Part shown: positions 54,725-63,144 of the stretch, piece by piece | Layout of the letters: every line of letters begins with the position of its first letter | Numbering within the stretch: the stretch's first letter is position 1 | Assembly: GCA_965247065.1 (NCBI GenBank) | Contig: CBDFGN010000006.1 | Location: 1,302,001 to 1,366,000, forward strand | From: CBDFGN01 sp965247065 | Lineage (GTDB): Bacteria; Bacteroidota; Bacteroidia; Cytophagales; Cyclobacteriaceae | Length of the DNA stretch: 64,000 nt | Reading direction: 5' to 3' | Notes under the pieces: generated by a model | The model's input: only the letters and a program-made list of their open reading frames with translations | The model's database searches: none | What the model was told of the DNA's origin: nothing | Translations under genes and position numbers: made by a program

Positions 54725-55015
54725 ATGGAAAGATTAAAAAACGTTCATCCTGGTGAGATTCTAGAAAAGGATTTTCTAAAACCGCTGAATATTTCTGCCT
54801 ATGCTTTGGCAAAAGCTATAGGAGTGGATCAAACCAGAATCAGCCAGCTTATAAAAGGCAGAAGAAGTGTCAGTGCGGATACTTCCCTAAGGCTTTCAAA
54901 GTTTTTCAATATGTCTGCCGAGTTTTGGTTAAACGCCCAAAGCCGTTATGACCTGCTCGAAGAAAGGGATCATAACAAAGATTATATGAAAATAAAGCCC
55001 TTTCACGCTGCATAA
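54725..55015 (+). CDS. higA: HigA-type antitoxin (XRE helix-turn-helix)
   Basis: 96 residues: NVHPGEILEKDFLKPLNI, helix-turn-helix ALAKAIGVDQTRISQLIKG, and SLRLSKFFNMSAEFWLNAQ. It binds and neutralises HigB and represses the operon. It belongs to the VapI/HigA short class, unlike the decayed long-N-terminus HigA at 46461-46635. Confidence 0.93.
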   Translation: MERLKNVHPGEILEKDFLKPLNISAYALAKAIGVDQTRISQLIKGRRSVSADTSLRLSKFFNMSAEFWLNAQSRYDLLEERDHNKDYMKIKPFHAA

Positions 55016-55285
55016 CCACGCCTGGACCCGGCTAGGCCGAAATCGGGAACGGCAAGTTATCTTTGTAACTCCCTGGATCAGCTGCGGGACTTCCGACCTT
55101 GGAGAGGCAATTTAACTTTAACGCCCTTTTTCATTTCTTCCTCCCGGAGCATCTCCCCAATCTTAGAGGCTATGAGTGGCCCTCGACTGCTATATGTAAA
55201 AAATATTTGACATTATGTAAAACATTATTAACTTCGTGTACGTAATACTTGACAAGAAGTAATTTTAACTAGACAGAGAGCGGTC

Positions 55286-55732
55286 ATGTCATTTCAAGAA
55301 AGAAGAACCATATTTTCAGTCGTCAGTGGCTGGATAATAACCTTTCTCTACGTATTATACGTGTATCAAACCTATCCTGATCAAATGTGGGGTAGTCCCG
55401 TAGATTTTAGCTTTTGGGGAAAAATCTTCCTAATCCTAATCCCGGTATCTATAGGAGCCAGGATCATCGCTCATATTATCTTCCATATTGCTTATAAAAT
55501 CTCTACTGACGAGGAAGATATGAACATTACCGATGAACGCGATAAGTTGATTGAACTGAAATCTCAAAGAGTTTCTCATTGGGTTTTTATGCTGGCCTAT
55601 ATTTTAGCGATGGGCTCTCTAACGATGGACGTCCCTCACTATTATATGTTCCTCATTTTCTTTGTAGGAGGGTTGTTTTCTGAGTTAGCTCAGGCTCTAT
55701 CAGCTTTATATTTTTATGGAAGGGGAATATAA
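55286..55732 (+). CDS. Four-helix membrane protein paired with an XRE regulator
   Basis: 148 residues with four hydrophobic spans (SVVSGWIITFLYVLYV, IFLILIPVSIGARIIAHIIF, HWVFMLAYILAMGSL, YYMFLIFFVGGLFSELAQ) and a charged loop NITDERDKLIELKSQRVSH between spans 2 and 3. The E/D-R-D motif before span 3 resembles small DUF2178-like inner-membrane proteins that pair with a following XRE gene, as here. Function unknown. The ATG of the regulator follows 1 bp after its stop. Confidence 0.7.
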   Translation: MSFQERRTIFSVVSGWIITFLYVLYVYQTYPDQMWGSPVDFSFWGKIFLILIPVSIGARIIAHIIFHIAYKISTDEEDMNITDERDKLIELKSQRVSHWVFMLAYILAMGSLTMDVPHYYMFLIFFVGGLFSELAQALSALYFYGRGI

Positions 55733-55733
55733 T

Positions 55734-55970
55734 ATGGCAGAAAAAGGTAAAATAAATAATAACCTTCGAACACTGCGCTTTCATCATGATGAAATGACAC
55801 AGCAGAAGCTGGCAGACAAAGTAGGTGTAAGCCGTCAGACAATCGTTGCCATTGAGAAGTCCAAATACTCTCCCTCGCTTGAGCTGGCATTTAAAATTGC
55901 CAATGTGTTCGACACCCCATTAGGGGAGTTATTCTCCTACATCCCGGGAACCGGTGGAAAAAAATGCTAG
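55734..55970 (+). CDS. XRE-family transcriptional regulator
   Basis: The start at ATG 55734 is preferred (an in-frame ATG six codons upstream lies inside the previous gene). 78 residues: NNLRTLRFHHDEMTQQKLAD, helix-turn-helix KVGVSRQTIVAIEKSKYSPS, and LELAFKIANVFDTPLGELF. A compact DNA-binding protein that probably controls its own operon with the membrane protein. Confidence 0.88.
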   Translation: MAEKGKINNNLRTLRFHHDEMTQQKLADKVGVSRQTIVAIEKSKYSPSLELAFKIANVFDTPLGELFSYIPGTGGKKC

Positions 55971-55995
55971 TGTTTCAATTTCAAAATTCAAGAAT

Positions 55996-56214
55996 ATGAA
56001 CTTACTAATATTTAGAACAGACATTAAAACAAAAAAGGAAGTGAAAGTCGTTCGACCTCTTTTTAACGATCATCCTATTATCACTAACTGGTCCATAGAT
56101 CTAGCCGATATAGACAATGTGTTAAGAATTGAGGCACAAGATAATTTAAGCGAAAATGATATCATCCACTTGATAAGAACATCCGGTTTTTACTGTGAGG
56201 TGATGGCAGACTAA
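55996..56214 (+). CDS. Small HMA-like protein
   Basis: The start at 55996 gives 72 residues: MNLLIFRTDIKTKKEVKVV, HPIITNWSIDLADIDNVLRI and a C-terminal SENDIIHLIRTSGFYCEVMA. The beta-alpha-beta pattern resembles ferredoxin-like HMA folds but lacks the CxxC metal motif. It ends 2 bp before the soluble cyclase gene, so the pair is likely cotranscribed. Confidence 0.6.
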   Translation: MNLLIFRTDIKTKKEVKVVRPLFNDHPIITNWSIDLADIDNVLRIEAQDNLSENDIIHLIRTSGFYCEVMAD

Positions 56215-56216
56215 TA

Positions 56217-56891
56217 ATGACGAAGCAGATGAGTAAATACCTCAGACCAAAAGACGAAGAGCGAATCTTCATGTTCCTGGATTTAAAGGCTTCAACGACC
56301 ATTGCCGAGGAAATCGGGCACCGGCGCTACTTTGAGTTTATGAGTGATTTTATCACTGACGCCACCACACCAATCCTAAATAATCACGGGGAGATCTATC
56401 AATATGTGGGTGATGAGATTGTAATCTCATGGAGAATGGATAATGGCCAGTTTGATCCACATTGCATCCAGTGCTTCTTTGATATCAAAAATAAGATTGA
56501 CCAATTATCGGCCAAATACAAGGCAAAGTTCGATGTGGTGCCAACGTTTAAAGCAGGACTGCACTATGGGTATGTCACTGTTGGTGAGGTTGGGGTTGTC
56601 AAGAAAGACTTGATTTTCTCAGGAGATGCGGTCAATACTACCGCTCACATTAGAACTAAATGTAATGAGTACAACGCTGAGCTGCTGATCTCCTCAGACC
56701 TGGCGGGGAAATTGACTACTGAGGGGTATGAGATGAAGCGCATAGGAGACATCCGGTTAAAAGGAAAGCAAGTGCCGGTGGAGTTGAATTCAGTGCACAT
56801 AACCGCTCCTTCCAAAGAAATCTCGAATGGTTCATTTGAGAGTTTTTCAAACTACAAAGAAAAGCCTTTAGAAATCTTATCAATCAACTAA
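56217..56891 (+). CDS. Soluble class III nucleotidyl cyclase homologue C
   Basis: 224 residues, a cyclase domain with no membrane spans. It matches the catalytic domain of the pair at 40904-43032 in its opening (EERIFMFLDLKASTTIAEEI). Both metal Asp residues are present (Asp22, Asp66 in QYVGDEIVISW). Of the transition-state pair, Asn140 is kept and the Arg position is His144 (SGDAVNTTAHIR). This might lower activity or leave a substitute Arg at 146. It would make cAMP or cGMP in the cytoplasm if active. Confidence 0.82.
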   Translation: MTKQMSKYLRPKDEERIFMFLDLKASTTIAEEIGHRRYFEFMSDFITDATTPILNNHGEIYQYVGDEIVISWRMDNGQFDPHCIQCFFDIKNKIDQLSAKYKAKFDVVPTFKAGLHYGYVTVGEVGVVKKDLIFSGDAVNTTAHIRTKCNEYNAELLISSDLAGKLTTEGYEMKRIGDIRLKGKQVPVELNSVHITAPSKEISNGSFESFSNYKEKPLEILSIN

Positions 56892-56900
56892 GCAGTCCTC

Positions 56901-57872
56901 ATGAAAGCAATAGTATGTACAAAATATGGAGTACCCGAGGTTCTTCAACTCAAGGAACTGGAAAAACCCGTTCCAAAAGACAAAGAAGTACTTATAAAGA
57001 TTCACGCAACAACCGCAACAGCATCTGGCCTCAACGGTCGAAAAGGTGAACCATTAATTGCCAGATTTTTCATGGGTCTCTCAAAACCCAAAAAAAACAT
57101 ATTAGGGCCTGAACTAGCCGGGGAAATTGAAGCCGTTGGCAAAGATGTAAAATTATTTAAGGAAGGTGACCAGGTTTTTGGAATTGACTATCGCCGTTTG
57201 GGTGCTTATGCCGAGTATGTATGTCGGCCTGAAGATGGGGCACTGGTTACAAAACCTACCAATATGACTCATGAGGAATCCGTCGCTGTTGTTGAAGGGG
57301 CACTAACGGCACTGCCATTCCTTAGAGATAAAGCTAATATTCAGAGTGGACAAAAAGTCCTTATCTATGGCGCTTCGGGGTCGGTAGGTACTGCTTCGAT
57401 ACAGGTTGCCAAATACTTTGGAGCGGAAGTTACCGGGGTATGCAGTACAGCTAATGTAGAATTAGTGAAATCTCTGGGTGCCGATATGGTAATTGATTAC
57501 ACCAAAGAGGATTTCACTACAGGCGGACAGACCTATGACATCATTTTTGACACAGTAGGCAAGAGCTCATTTTCGCTTTGTAAAGGCTCGCTAAAGCAAA
57601 AAGGTGTCTATCTTGATGCCGCCAAGATGGCAACCATTTTTCCAATGTTATGGACTTCAATTTTCGGCAGCAAAAAGGCCATTCTAGCAGCTACAGGTCT
57701 GAGGCCGGCAAGCGAAATGACCAAAGATCTAATTTTCCTCAAAGAGCTGATTGATGCGGGAAAAATACAACCGGCCATTGATAGACGCTATCCGCTGGAA
57801 CAAGCTGCCAAGGCTCACAGGTATGTCGAAACAGGACGCAAAAAGGGAAATGTTGTGATAAATGTATGTTAG
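56901..57872 (+). CDS. Quinone oxidoreductase-like MDR family reductase
   Basis: 323 residues, NAD(P)H-dependent medium-chain reductase without the catalytic zinc Cys set: MKAIVCTKYGVPEVLQLKEL, GPELAGEIEAVGKDVKLFKE, EGALTALPFLRDKANI, VLIYGASGSVGTASIQVAKY (nucleotide-binding GxGxxG type), and a C-terminal AAKAHRYVETGRKKGNVVI. It reduces quinones or activated alkenes in this family. The start 9 bp after the cyclase stop suggests cotranscription. Confidence 0.88.
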   Translation: MKAIVCTKYGVPEVLQLKELEKPVPKDKEVLIKIHATTATASGLNGRKGEPLIARFFMGLSKPKKNILGPELAGEIEAVGKDVKLFKEGDQVFGIDYRRLGAYAEYVCRPEDGALVTKPTNMTHEESVAVVEGALTALPFLRDKANIQSGQKVLIYGASGSVGTASIQVAKYFGAEVTGVCSTANVELVKSLGADMVIDYTKEDFTTGGQTYDIIFDTVGKSSFSLCKGSLKQKGVYLDAAKMATIFPMLWTSIFGSKKAILAATGLRPASEMTKDLIFLKELIDAGKIQPAIDRRYPLEQAAKAHRYVETGRKKGNVVINVC

Positions 57873-57950
57873 CAATAATTGGTTTTAGAGTATGTTGATT
57901 ACTAGTAATGGGAATCATGAATTTATCAGGTAATTTTAATATCACAGCCA

Positions 57951-58810
57951 ATGACCCGAGACATCATCGATATTAATGACTTCACTATTCTTGTAGAAGA
58001 ATCAGCTTCTAAGGAGCCCACCATTGATTCCTGCACGTTCGATGAGCCAGTTATCGCAGTTGCTTTTTACGGGTCGGGAAATGTGGACTTAACTGTGAAG
58101 TACGGTAAGAAGCAAAAGGACTTTACTCACACTAAAGGTATGGCGATTTCCTTTTATGCTAATGAACGAGTAAAATTTGTTCATAAGGTATCTGCGGAAA
58201 AACCTCTCCAATGCATAGTTATAGCTACAGCCACTAGAAGCCTGCAAAAACTACCCAATCAGGAAGGTGAGTTATTTTCTCAGTTGCTAGATCAGCTGGT
58301 TAAACCCATTGATCATTATGTAGGAGGGCCTCAATTTTTTATGACGCCCGAAATGCAGGTGGTCGTAGATCAGGTATTCGATATCCAATACCAGGGAAAA
58401 ACCAAGATGATGTTCTTTAGGAGCCAGATGACGACTCTATTGTCCCATTTCTTTGGGCAGCTTTCCAAGGTGAAAGAAGACGTTATCAAAGAAGTAGAGA
58501 GAGAGAAAAATTATACCAAGCCAAAGAAATTCTTTCCAGCAACCTTGAAGCTCCTCCTTCTCTTACGGAGTTATCGAAGCAAATTGGATTAAATAGCTTC
58601 AAACTCAAAAAGCATTTTAAAGAACTCTTTGGCACCCCCGTTTTCAAATACCTGCAAAATGAACGCTTGACAAAGGCGCATGAGCTTTTGAGAAATCAGG
58701 AAGTCACCATTCAAGAGGCCGCCTGGCATGTTGGATATGACAGTTTAAGCTCCTTTTCCAATGCGTTTGCCAAAAAATATGGCTTTCGCCCAAGCGAAAT
58801 AAAACGATAA
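57951..58810 (+). pseudogene. AraC-family regulator, frameshifted before its DNA-binding domain
   Basis: The first 185 or so residues are an AraC N-terminal sensing domain (ISFYANERVKFVHKVSAEKP, MFFRSQMTTLLSHFFGQLSK). At the A5 run 58506-58510 one extra A shifts the frame. Without it the text continues EKIIQAKEILSSNLEAPPS, then TELSKQIGLNSFKLKKHFKE and EAAWHVGYDSLSSFSNAFAK with the final FRPSEIKR and TAA at 58808-58810, an intact AraC double helix-turn-helix. As read, the product lacks DNA binding. It likely regulated the following genes. Confidence 0.85.
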
Positions 58811-58909
58811 TCCTTTTCGAACAAATCTTGATGCTTTTCGGACAAATGGTCCTAAAGAATTGCATGCAGTTTTGTCTAAATAATCATCTAAACAAAATGA
58901 AAATGAGAC

Positions 58910-59434
58910 ATGGAAATTTCAATTAGAATCTCGACCCTATTCCTGGCTATTTTATTGACTGGGCTTTCCGCCGGACTATTTTATGCCTGGGAAGTTTCGG
59001 TTATCCCTGGAACCAAAAGAATCCCCGATAGAAGTTACCTGGAAACGATGCAGTCTATCAACCGGGCGATTTTGAACCCGGCATTCTTTATCATCTTCTT
59101 CGGTAGCCTTTTGTTCTTACTATCCGGCAGCTATATGCAATACCGGGCAGCTGTCAACCTTTCTTTCTGGTTCATGCTGGGTGCAACACTCACCTATCTG
59201 ATTGGAACTTTCGGTGTCACTGTATTCGGGAATGTCCCAATGAATGAAGCTCTTGACGCTGTGAATCTCAATGATTTGAACATTGAATCGCTAAAGAGCA
59301 CCAGAATGGCTTATGAAGGGAAATGGAATCAATGGCATCGTGTACGGACGGTCTTCTCGGTATTGGCCTTTGTGCTGTCCTTACTGGCAGTATTCGTTAG
59401 CCATACTAACGACAAGATAAATTTTACAAACTAA
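58910..59434 (+). CDS. DUF1772 membrane protein
   Basis: 174 residues with four hydrophobic spans (TLFLAILLTGLSAGLFYAW, NPAFFIIFFGSLLFLLSG, NLSFWFMLGATLTYLIGTF, TVFSVLAFVLSLLAVFVSH). NVPMNEAL and WNQWHRVRT are hallmarks of DUF1772 (anthrone oxygenase-like) proteins. Likely inner membrane, function unsure. It precedes the NmrA-like gene by 30 bp. Confidence 0.85.
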   Translation: MEISIRISTLFLAILLTGLSAGLFYAWEVSVIPGTKRIPDRSYLETMQSINRAILNPAFFIIFFGSLLFLLSGSYMQYRAAVNLSFWFMLGATLTYLIGTFGVTVFGNVPMNEALDAVNLNDLNIESLKSTRMAYEGKWNQWHRVRTVFSVLAFVLSLLAVFVSHTNDKINFTN

Positions 59435-59464
59435 TCTCGGCTAAATATTCTAAAGATTTTAACC

Positions 59465-60329
59465 ATGAAAATTATGAAAAACAACGTTTTAGTACTCGGA
59501 GGAAAAGGAAAAACCGGCCGCAAGGTGGCTGAGCGTTTGACCAAACTTGATCAGATCGTACGGATTGGATCCAGAGGCGCAAGCCCTTCTTTTGATTGGC
59601 AAAGATCCGTCGACTTGGGCAGCGGCATTGAAAGGTACGGATAAAGTGTACATCACTTTCCAGCCGGACCTGGCAGTTCCCGGCGCTTTAGAAGCTATTG
59701 AAGGATTGACCAAAGAAGCGAAAAGAAGCGGACTCAGAAAGTTGGTCCTACTTTCTGGCAAAGGAGAACGGGAGGCTGAATTGTGCGAACAAGTCGTTAT
59801 TCATTCCGGAATCGACTTTACGATCGTCAGAGCCAGCTGGTTTAATCAGAATTTCAGTGAGAGTTTCTTCCTGGACCCCATTCTGGCCGGTCACGTGGCA
59901 TTGCCAATGGCCAAGACTAAAGTACCGTATGTGGACACCGACGATATAGCGGATGTGGTCGTAGCGGCTCTCTTGAATGACGAGCACAATGGCCAGATCT
60001 ATGAGCTGACCGGCCCCAGACTCTTGACTTTTGAAGACGTCATACAAGAAATATCAACGGCAACCGGCAGAGACATATCGTTTACCCCGATCTCTTTGAA
60101 TGCCTACACCAAGATGTTGCAGGAATTTGAGGTACCCTCAGATTACATCTGGTTAATCAATTACCTGTTTACCGAAGTGTTAGGTGATGAGCGAAATTCG
60201 GTCGTAACTCATGACATCGAAAAGGTACTGGGGAGAAAGCCTAAGGATTTCTCAGATTATGTACAGGAAGTGGCAGCTACCGGAGTCTGGAATCCGACCC
60301 TGGCCCAACCAGAAAAAGTCGCTTTTTAA
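59465..60329 (+). pseudogene. NmrA-like NAD(P)-binding protein, frameshifted
   Basis: ATG 59465 opens MKIMKNNVLVLGGKGKTGRK (nucleotide-binding GGxGxxG) and ...GASPSFDWQ. One extra A in the AAA at 59601-59603 breaks the frame. The continuation DPSTWAAALKGTDKVYITFQ, VVIHSGIDFTIVRASWFNQN and VPYVDTDDIADVVVAAL is read in the other frame to 60329. Restored length about 288 residues, normal for NmrA/NAD(P)H-azoreductase-like sensors or reductases. As read, the N-terminal cofactor site is separated from the rest. Confidence 0.85.
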
Positions 60330-60760
60330 GGAATAGTTCAACTTGATCCGTTTTTAGAAAAGGCAGCCAATGGCTTGCCTTTTCTATGATGCGGAGAGAT
60401 GACTGAATATCGGGCCGTTGGTTTCTGGGTAAAAGCACTATAAACTGGTGACAGAAAGCCAACCCAATTGCTTCGGGCATCCGCGGCTGTTCAGGCTTTC
60501 TGAGCACCCGGATACTAGTTGATCTCTTAAAGGACCAAAAGCACCAGGATTCCCAGCTGTTTTCCCGGAGACCCAAACAATCGAAGGGTCAAGATTTCCT
60601 TTTGATGTTGTCTTTCGAAAGGCTGTTTCGCGAACAACAGGATCATGGATCAGGCCCAAGTTGCTGAGACATTCAAAATCCACTCGACTCAGCACTAAAG
60701 GCATATTTGATACAAATGTAACTTGGTATATTTATCCAGTTGTCAGCAATTATTAAAAAG
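60330..60760. other. Intergenic region left of the cassette array
   Basis: About 430 bp, no recognised gene. A small stem AACTTGG/CCAGTT lies near 60719-60741 but is too short to call an attachment site. The left edge of the cassette array should lie here or further left. Confidence 0.35.
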
Positions 60761-60794
60761 ATGAAAGAGAATAAAGAAAATTATCGATAAGAAT

Positions 60795-61340
60795 TTGACG
60801 GGTAAAAAGGTCCTTTTACTTTTTATACTTACAACTCCTACTTATGCAATTATGCTGGTAATAACGATTCCAAAAACAATGACATTTTCAAAGGGGATGA
60901 AATTGTTGGATATGATGCTTACGGGATTCGATTCAGAATATATAAACTCTCTATTTGGGGCTTTAGGAGAAAATGGAAGAGAAGTCTACTTGTATAACCA
61001 AATACCGATAGATATGATTTATCCATTTCTCTTCGGAATTAGTTATTGCTTAATGATTGCCTACTTTTTGAAAAAAATAAACAAATCAAGTTCCGCTTTT
61101 TTCTACTTATGTTTTCTGCCATTAATTGCTGGCATTGCTGATTATTTAGAGAATTTTGGAATTATCATAATGTTGAACGACTACCCCAATTTATCGCAAA
61201 CATCAATGACTGCTAGCAATATTTTTTCAATTATAAAAAGTATGACAACAACAGTCTTTTTTGTAGCATTGATTATCACTCTATTAATGCTAGGAATTAA
61301 AACGATAAAAGACAGAAAAACAAGTGCTAACAACGTGTAA
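60795..61340 (+). CDS. Cassette-borne membrane protein, unknown
   Basis: 181 residues from TTG 60795 with four hydrophobic spans (VLLLFILTTPTYAIMLVITI, MIYPFLFGISYCLMIAYFL, SSAFFYLCFLPLIAGIADYL, TVFFVALIITLLMLGI). Starting instead from the ATG at about 60761 would need a one-base shift (KKIIDKNL lies in frame upstream of the TTG), so the start is uncertain. The stop overlaps the first stem of attC 1, as is usual for integron cassette genes. AT-rich. No family was recognised. Confidence 0.6.
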   Translation: MTGKKVLLLFILTTPTYAIMLVITIPKTMTFSKGMKLLDMMLTGFDSEYINSLFGALGENGREVYLYNQIPIDMIYPFLFGISYCLMIAYFLKKINKSSSAFFYLCFLPLIAGIADYLENFGIIIMLNDYPNLSQTSMTASNIFSIIKSMTTTVFFVALIITLLMLGIKTIKDRKTSANNV

Positions 61341-61377
61341 AAATGCATTAGAAAGCATTTTACACTAGCCGTTAGGA
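61325..61377 (+). repeat. attC recombination site 1 (integron cassette)
   Basis: TGCTAAC (R'' 61325-61331) and GTTAGGA (R' 61371-61377) face each other. Inside, GTGTAAAAATGC (61335-61346) pairs with GCATTTTACAC (61355-61365) with one unpaired A, leaving a short loop. Nested imperfect arms with an extrahelical base and a GTTRRR core are the attC layout. The core's last base is A instead of the consensus pyrimidine. About 53 bp. Confidence 0.75.
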
Positions 61378-61398
61378 TTCATTTACAGAAACGAAAGC

Positions 61399-62244
61399 AT
61401 GAAATTTTTAATTCGATTGATCCCTTTTATGGTACTACTCTCCTGCACTAACTCAAAATCTGATAAAAATGAATGGGTATCACTTTGGAATGGAAAGGAT
61501 TTAACTGGCTGGCATACCTATTTTGCAAGTCCCTTTTCCGGAATGGATAAGAATCAAAGCGGTTTTCTGGGTCTGAATAATCTCTCACAAGACGTAATTA
61601 AAGTAGTCACATTGGAAGATGGCAATGCGATTAGAATCTCAGGTGTTGCGTGGGGAATGATGTTTACTAAAGAAGAGTATGGCAATTATCATCTCAAACT
61701 AAAAGTCAAATGGGGCAATGAAATGCATGTACCTAGAGAAAATGGACCCAGAGATAGTGGCTTACTATATCACGGATTTGGTGAACCCGGATCTGCAGCT
61801 GTCTGGATGAGCTCCCAAGAATTGCAAATTCAGGAAGGTGATATGGGAGACTACTGGCCAACAGGGGATATAGAAATTGACGTACCTAGCAAACTTAGGG
61901 ATAGTTTATTTTATCAATATCACGAACAATACAAGCTTCGCACCTATTACTTTGCTGAAATAATTGAAGAAGGTTTATTAGATAGTTTGGCAAAACGAAG
62001 AGTTATAAAGTTTTCTGATAAGGAGAATCCTCAGGGAGAATGGAATGAAATAGAGTTAATCTGTTACGGAGATTCGAGTATTCATATGGTTAATGGTTCG
62101 GTTGTAATGCGTTTATTCAATTCTCGAAAGATGAGTGATAAAGGTCCTGTAGCGTCTGGAAAAATAATACTTCAATCGGAAGGGGCGGAAGTTTATTATA
62201 AGGACATACGCCTGAAATATATTGACAAAATGCCAGAGTTATAA
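61399..62244 (+). CDS. Cassette-borne DUF1080 lipoprotein
   Basis: 281 residues with lipoprotein signal LIPFMVLLSC. DUF1080 features: VSLWNGKDLTGWHTYF, MFTKEEYGNYHLKLKVKWGN, RDSGLLYHGFG, SQELQIQEGDMGDYW, EWNEIELICYGDSSIHMVNG and VYYKDIRLKYI. It is probably a periplasmic keto-sugar hydrolase-type or carbohydrate-binding protein. The gene lies between attC 1 and attC 2, 19 bp after the attC core, so it is the cargo of a gene cassette. It is the third DUF1080 domain in the window. Confidence 0.88.
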   Translation: MKFLIRLIPFMVLLSCTNSKSDKNEWVSLWNGKDLTGWHTYFASPFSGMDKNQSGFLGLNNLSQDVIKVVTLEDGNAIRISGVAWGMMFTKEEYGNYHLKLKVKWGNEMHVPRENGPRDSGLLYHGFGEPGSAAVWMSSQELQIQEGDMGDYWPTGDIEIDVPSKLRDSLFYQYHEQYKLRTYYFAEIIEEGLLDSLAKRRVIKFSDKENPQGEWNEIELICYGDSSIHMVNGSVVMRLFNSRKMSDKGPVASGKIILQSEGAEVYYKDIRLKYIDKMPEL

Positions 62245-62267
62245 GGTATTCCAGTTAATCAATAAAA

Positions 62268-63001
62268 GAATCCTAATCGAGTAGGCGGCCCCGACTAAAA
62301 TAATCGGAGTGCGCCTCTCACACCACTGTACGTACGGGTCGCGTATACAGCGGTTCGTTAAGCATACTATAATCGCTCTTTACACCAACTATAGCTTAGT
62401 CCTAATTTTTGATAGGGCTACTCCCGATCCCAATAACTATTTGGGACGGAACGCTCCCTGCCGAATTTCGAACTACTTAACGTTCAGCCCTTCATCAACT
62501 CGTGAGAACTCCCCGTCTTTTCGTGGGCTCAAGTCCCGTTGACTACTATGGCCTCTGCTGACTTCTCTACTTAACCAGCTCGTGGTTGCAGAGACCTCCC
62601 CAGGTAAGGACACATTCCTTCATCCGATATCCACTGAATCTACCAGTTAAGCCTTTTATACTCTTAGGACATCGGTATGATGTGCTACCTTATCCCGCTT
62701 AACCGGCCTCTTATTCAGTTCCTGTTCGTTGGAACCGGGCTTTGCAGTCTCGCTTCCTTCAGTGCATACCTCACGGTAAACCACCTTGCGACTTGCTAAT
62801 ACTTCCGGGCACGACCCCGGCGTATAAGGGACTTACACCCTCTGGAATAATTTGCTATCTTAGATAGCAGGTGTCCATGCTGGGCACACACAAATGCTAA
62901 AATGAATATGCGAACTGAGCTATTTGAAAAGTATCTGCAGCTATCAAACTTAAGTGCTCCTAGCAATTGGGGCGCACACTCATTTTAGCTAGACGTTGTG
63001 C
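62268..63001 (+). repeat. attC recombination site 2, interrupted by a group II intron
   Basis: If 62276-62889 is removed, GAATCCTA joins ACAAATGC to give GAATCCTAAC (R''), then GCTAAAATGAATATGCG (62896-62912), a 60-base spacer, CGCACACTCATTTTAGC (62973-62989; pairs with the former, two G-T wobbles), and GTTGTGC (R' 62995-63001). GAATCCTAAC is the exact reverse complement of GTTAGGATTC (61371-61380), the start of the same cassette, as expected for an attC that belongs to this cassette. Confidence 0.75.
62276..62889 (-). ncRNA. ORF-less group II intron (class C-like) inserted in attC 2
   Basis: On the minus strand the element starts GTGTG (GUGYG) and ends CTACTCGAT (AY). Conserved group II text includes GCAAGTCGCAAGG, GTCAGCAGAGGCCATAGTAG and a domain V-like hairpin ACCGCTGTATACG...CGTACGTACAGTGGT (62322-62354), followed by GTGTGAGAGG. 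Only about 614 bp, with no reverse transcriptase frame, where complete introns have a protein of about 400-450 residues. The CGC near the base of domain V and the insertion point TTTGT|TAGG in an attC bottom strand fit class C attC introns. It would need maturase in trans. Confidence 0.8.
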
Positions 63002-63017
63002 CTAATTGCTGCAACTG

Positions 63018-63045
63018 AAAAATCGAAAGAGATTTCCGATTTTTT
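63018..63045. terminator. Hairpin terminator next to the reverse-oriented cassette gene
   Basis: AAAAATCG (63018-63025) pairs with CGATTTTTT (63037-63045); T-runs are present on both strands, so it may work in both directions. It sits 100 bp beyond the stop of the minus-strand gene at 63145. Confidence 0.5.
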
Positions 63046-63144
63046 CTTAATTCACTGTTTTTGGATCAAGTCAATACCCTTATCACGTGTCGAGGCATTG
63101 GATACGGAAGCACGAAGCAACGTCAGTCATGACTTCTGTGTCAT

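Noticed and set aside
60438..60704. Leftward frame of 88 codons
   Set aside because: No start context, no domain and composition like non-coding DNA.
62309..62542. Rightward frame of 77 codons
   Set aside because: It lies inside the structured group II intron RNA and reads through domain V; unlikely to be a protein.
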